This document shows, in pieces, positions 60,951 to 64,000 of a stretch of DNA of 64,000 nt; position 1 is the first letter of the stretch, and every line of letters starts with the position of its first letter. Source of the stretch: Parelaphostrongylus tenuis. Its lineage: Eukaryota; Nematoda; Chromadorea; Rhabditida; Metastrongylidae. The position numbers and the translations under genes are program-made. A model generated the notes under the pieces. The model was not told the origin of the DNA, ran no database searches, and saw only the letters and a program-made list of their open reading frames with translations. The DNA is taken from the NCBI GenBank assembly GCA_019055375.1, contig JAHQIW010004455.1:1-64000 (forward strand), written 5' to 3'.

Positions 60951-60965
60951 TCCACAAAAAATTGG
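60590..60965. mobile_element. Foldback mariner 5' ends at the end of unit 2
   Basis: Plus strand: LLMHEWRAKENACEATLKIN and then GAERTVRKPFESSK, the mariner helix-turn-helix region, with an SSSGR block in another frame. It is followed by the inverted mariner start (about 60,880-60,960). The same structure as at 56.9-57.3 kb. Confidence 0.75.
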
Positions 60966-61449
60966 CATTTGAACAATGCCAAAACCATGCCAGTTTTAAT
61001 AACTTCTGGTCAACAGATTTGGTGCTTATTACTCTAGTGCCAAACTTGTGGAAGGACCTGTATCAAACTATAATTTTGAAAAGTGGTTTGAACAGCAAAT
61101 CCTTAGTTTTGAGTAGCTTAAATGTTACACAGGTACTTAGATGTTAGACGGCGACAAATAAAAAAGCGATCTCACTCGCAGGACAGGAATTTCTCATAGA
61201 AGTGTTAATAATCTTTCAAAGTCTCGGCTGCACGTGGCCTATGTTGCATAACACCCTCTTAAAACGCTGTTAAGTCCGAAATAAAATTGTGCTTCATGCG
61301 AGTACGTGTTTTTTTCTCATCTCGCTTGCATTTCGCTGAACAGAACTCCTTCCTTGAGGTACTAGTACTCATTCAATAGCACAAGTTTCGAAGGACTCAA
61401 AAATGTGTTTCCTTTTTGGAAAAGCTTTTTCGATAGCAGGAGAAAGAAA

Positions 61450-63660
61450 AGACTTGTGCTTTTCATATCGTCGCACAGAGCTCTCTTTGAACTCTTAGTA
61501 AACAATCGGAACCGTAGGTTCCAATAATTCCAACTTTGTGCGTATTTTCTGGAAATACCATTTAGCAGAAAGAATAAAATCGAGTTTCACATTTTTGGCG
61601 GTTTCTTTACAGGCCAACTCACGAGAACGGAGAGGGCAGGTGCTGGGCGAGGCGTGGCGATCGATTACAATTGACACATTATTACTCAATTAGGGCTTTT
61701 TTCTCCGCTTTGAAGGAAACTCTAGATAAAACGATTCATTCAGATACTACGGAAGTTTCTCTACAAGTTTATGTGCTTTTTGTACTCTCAGCGAGTTATA
61801 CGCGTGATGAAAATGAAGGCGCATTAAGGATGTGAATAGTTTTGTTTTGGATTTTACAGCGTTATAAGAGAGCCTTCTCAATAGACAGCTATGTGAAATG
61901 TAGCCAGAAATTCAAGCTTTCGAGTAATTTTAACATTCCTATAAAAAGTTCCTATTCAGCAAATGAAAGTTCAGTTCGGTTTTCGATTGGTCGCCGTCAA
62001 ACATATAAGTACCTTACACACAATAATAAGTTACTGTTTGCAACTCTGTTTGCTCAGAGATTGCAACTCGAGTCAGCAAATGCTTTCAAAATGAATTACA
62101 AGTGCATGGTGTCTTGAAACACTAGTATGTAGACCTCTATCAAGATTTAGTGCCGCTTTTGCCATTTTGTGGTTGGAGTCTTAGATATTAATTTGCACTG
62201 GTTCAGTGGGGCTGCCAAGTGTTATAATGTGGCAAAAGCCGTGCTTTAAATCTGCGCAATTTAATTAGCTGTGCAGCAACAACTGTTCGACGAAAAGGTA
62301 ATGACAGCATTCTGAGATGGGAAATTGAATGAACAAACTATAAAATAATCCAAAAAAAATTAAAAGCAATCGATTCTATGGATTATAAATTAATCGACCA
62401 CGTGGAGGAACGGACGGCAGCAGTATTATACATCATAATTCAAGAAAACATCGTCGGATGGCATCACCTAATTTTAAAAATTAAATTATGGAAATTGTTT
62501 TCATCTTGTACAGAATAACATTTCTTTGATACCATCATTTTATTCTTTAGTCACCTGTGTGTGGTACCTTGGAATAATTATTACCAAACGTGCAGAGTCC
62601 TCTCACTCACAACTTCCCTCATATGAACTCGATTACAAATGTACGTCAAATGTTCTATTCCAACAGTTCGTTATATGCTTAATATGTTTCATCTCGTCGA
62701 TGACTACGGTTTCAATCAAATTCCTTCATGTTAAAATTATATCAGAATCTGACACAACAGACTACAAAGTTAATGGAATTTATAAAGAAAAATAATCAGT
62801 ACAGGAAAACCGAAATCAAACGGCAAACTGTCTTTCTTAACTCATTACAAGTAAAATCAGTGTCTGAAAAGAGATGAGAAACAATGCAGACATTTTCATA
62901 ATAATATTCATTTTAGTAGGTATGAAAAAACCTAAACCAAAGTTATGCGTGGGCTGGCACGTCACGTTTCTCTTTGTCATCTGAAAATATCACTAAAAAT
63001 GTTGAATCAGTATTGAACCAACATTAAAAAATGTGGTATTCTAAAAAGAAGGAGAACAACAACTCTTACATTCGATTGTTCTGTTTTTCAGAGTCAAAAA
63101 CAAATTTGTGATTTGAAAAACAAGCGAAACTTGATTGTATGGTGTTTCATAACAGGACAGAATACAGGTGATGTGACTGGGAACCTATGAAGTGTCTTTG
63201 AATAATTTCATATGTAATAAGGATGTTTCAGCTTATAGCCAATTCAGAGAGTCGTGTAGCACAATGGTAAAAGAGACTAGAAGGAACAAATGATTACTGG
63301 TCAATTCTTAGCTTTGAAGAAATCGAGCTGCATTGTCTGAACAGCAAACAGCGATTTGTGGTAACCTGACAATGTTTCGCGTCGTGCTTTCTTAACCTTC
63401 CAAACAAATTATGGTGCCAGTTTTCCAGCTGTGAAGCTTTTATTGCACAATGCAAAAATTTTGATTTGAAACATCCTAGTCAAAATAATTCCCTTTTCTA
63501 CCTTATTTGGGACTCTTTACCTAAGTGGTAATTTCAAATCCGGATGTAGATCGGTCAAGATTCAAAAATGCTTCTATAAATAGCAAGAAGAAAGAAATTA
63601 ATACCTGTTAGTGGTGGTAATGGTGACGCCTGAAACAGAACGATTGGTTGGTTGGTCGGA
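61450..63660. other. No recognisable gene
   Basis: Only short open frames, the longest 61,842-62,114 (+) and 62,526-62,792 (+), neither with a motif or splice context I can support. A tRNA-like CGTGTAGCACAATGGTAAA at about 63,252 lacks a T arm. Confidence 0.5.
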
Positions 63661-63664
63661 TAAG

Positions 63665-63836
63665 CTAATCAAGTTGCTTATTATCGCCGACCCTATACTC
63701 TTTCTTCAGATCTTCTGGATCGATTTCATTACGTTTCAAAACTTTCACGCTTTCCCATTCACTGATGTCCAACTCCAGCGTCTTATATTCCGGATCATAT
63801 GGCGAACGCTTCTTGTGCAACTTTCATTTGGCTTTC
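63665..63836 (-). pseudogene. Last exon of an unidentified gene, with one internal stop
   Basis: After a TTTCTCTTAG acceptor at 63,837, one frame reads KLHKKRSPYDPEYKTLELDI, SEWESVKVLKRNEIDPEDLK and KEYRVGDNKQLD to a TAG at 63,665. A TGA at 63,824-63,826 lies four codons into the exon. The charged, low-gap composition looks like a real conserved C-terminus, but I cannot name the family. Upstream, a GTAAGA donor near 63,901 may end the previous exon, and the gene would continue past the window edge. Confidence 0.5.
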
Positions 63837-64000
63837 CTAAGAGAAAAAAAGCATTTCAATTGTGCTTTTGGAAAGTGTTTTTATTTCAGGGCTTTCTTAC
63901 CTCCACCCATACCTTGAAAAGGTTGCTTTTTATAAAAATATCTTCCACCATTCTAAGATATTGCGTGAATAGGCTACGTGTTTTCAAGAAAATGCCATAT

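Noticed and set aside
1..64000. CRISPR arrays, prokaryotic operons, ribosome binding sites, rRNA
   Set aside because: Nothing of this kind was seen. Gene structure and repeats are eukaryotic.

Overview
The window looks like nuclear DNA of a nematode, most likely a strongylid such as a hookworm. It is AT-rich, has short exons with worm-type splice sites (introns ending in TTNCAG-like acceptors), and is crowded with decayed transposons: RTE-type LINEs, mariner relics and tRNA-like MITEs. There is no operon-like packing and no ORF above about 160 codons. Nearly everything recognisable is an exon fragment, a fossil or a repeat. The taxon is inferred from repeat type and family resemblance, not proven.

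1-22.7 kb: four copies of an unnamed family of small secreted proteins, each with five exons (a signal-peptide exon, three body exons and a Trp-rich C-terminal exon). Copy B (12,535-13,968, +) is the only one that can still be read end to end. Copies A (227-1,584, +), C (4,395-5,903, -) and D (21,135-22,630, -) carry frameshifts, stops and broken splice sites. B and C sit in the arms of a large inverted duplication (about 4.4-7.5 kb and 10.8-14.0 kb). Its spacer contains two diverging RTE LINE fragments. A further partial copy of the upstream region lies at about 2.96-4.4 kb. A MITE with a tRNA-like core interrupts a CTAT/ATC microsatellite at 14.8-15.05 kb. A textbook hammerhead ribozyme lies on the minus strand at 18,920-18,978, with decayed relatives at 3.87 and 36.5 kb.

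24.4-33.8 kb (-): at least ten exons of a GH38 class II alpha-mannosidase in correct order, including the FQHHD zinc-site motif and the LDRRL-QDD motif. They carry internal stops, single-base deletions and a mutated donor, so this is an eroded gene invaded by MITEs. The N-terminal half of the catalytic domain was not found.

34-47.7 kb: a tiny putative secreted peptide, a tRNA-Gly(GCC)-like gene, a mariner 3' end, an RTE 5' end, a decayed tandem duplication, a foldback element and an RTE reverse-transcriptase relic.

48-52.3 kb: tandem units of about 1.43 kb carrying fossil exons of an unrecognised basic protein family, with a fifth copy at 39 kb. 53.5-61 kb: two direct repeats of about 3.4-3.6 kb whose ends are foldback mariner 5' ends. 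The right edge holds the last exon of an unidentified minus-strand gene with one internal stop.

No working pathway can be built from the window. Its interest lies in the secreted family, the ribozyme-bearing repeat, the tRNA-like MITEs and the recurrent duplications. Exon boundaries were set by eye, so ends are approximate unless a splice site is stated.
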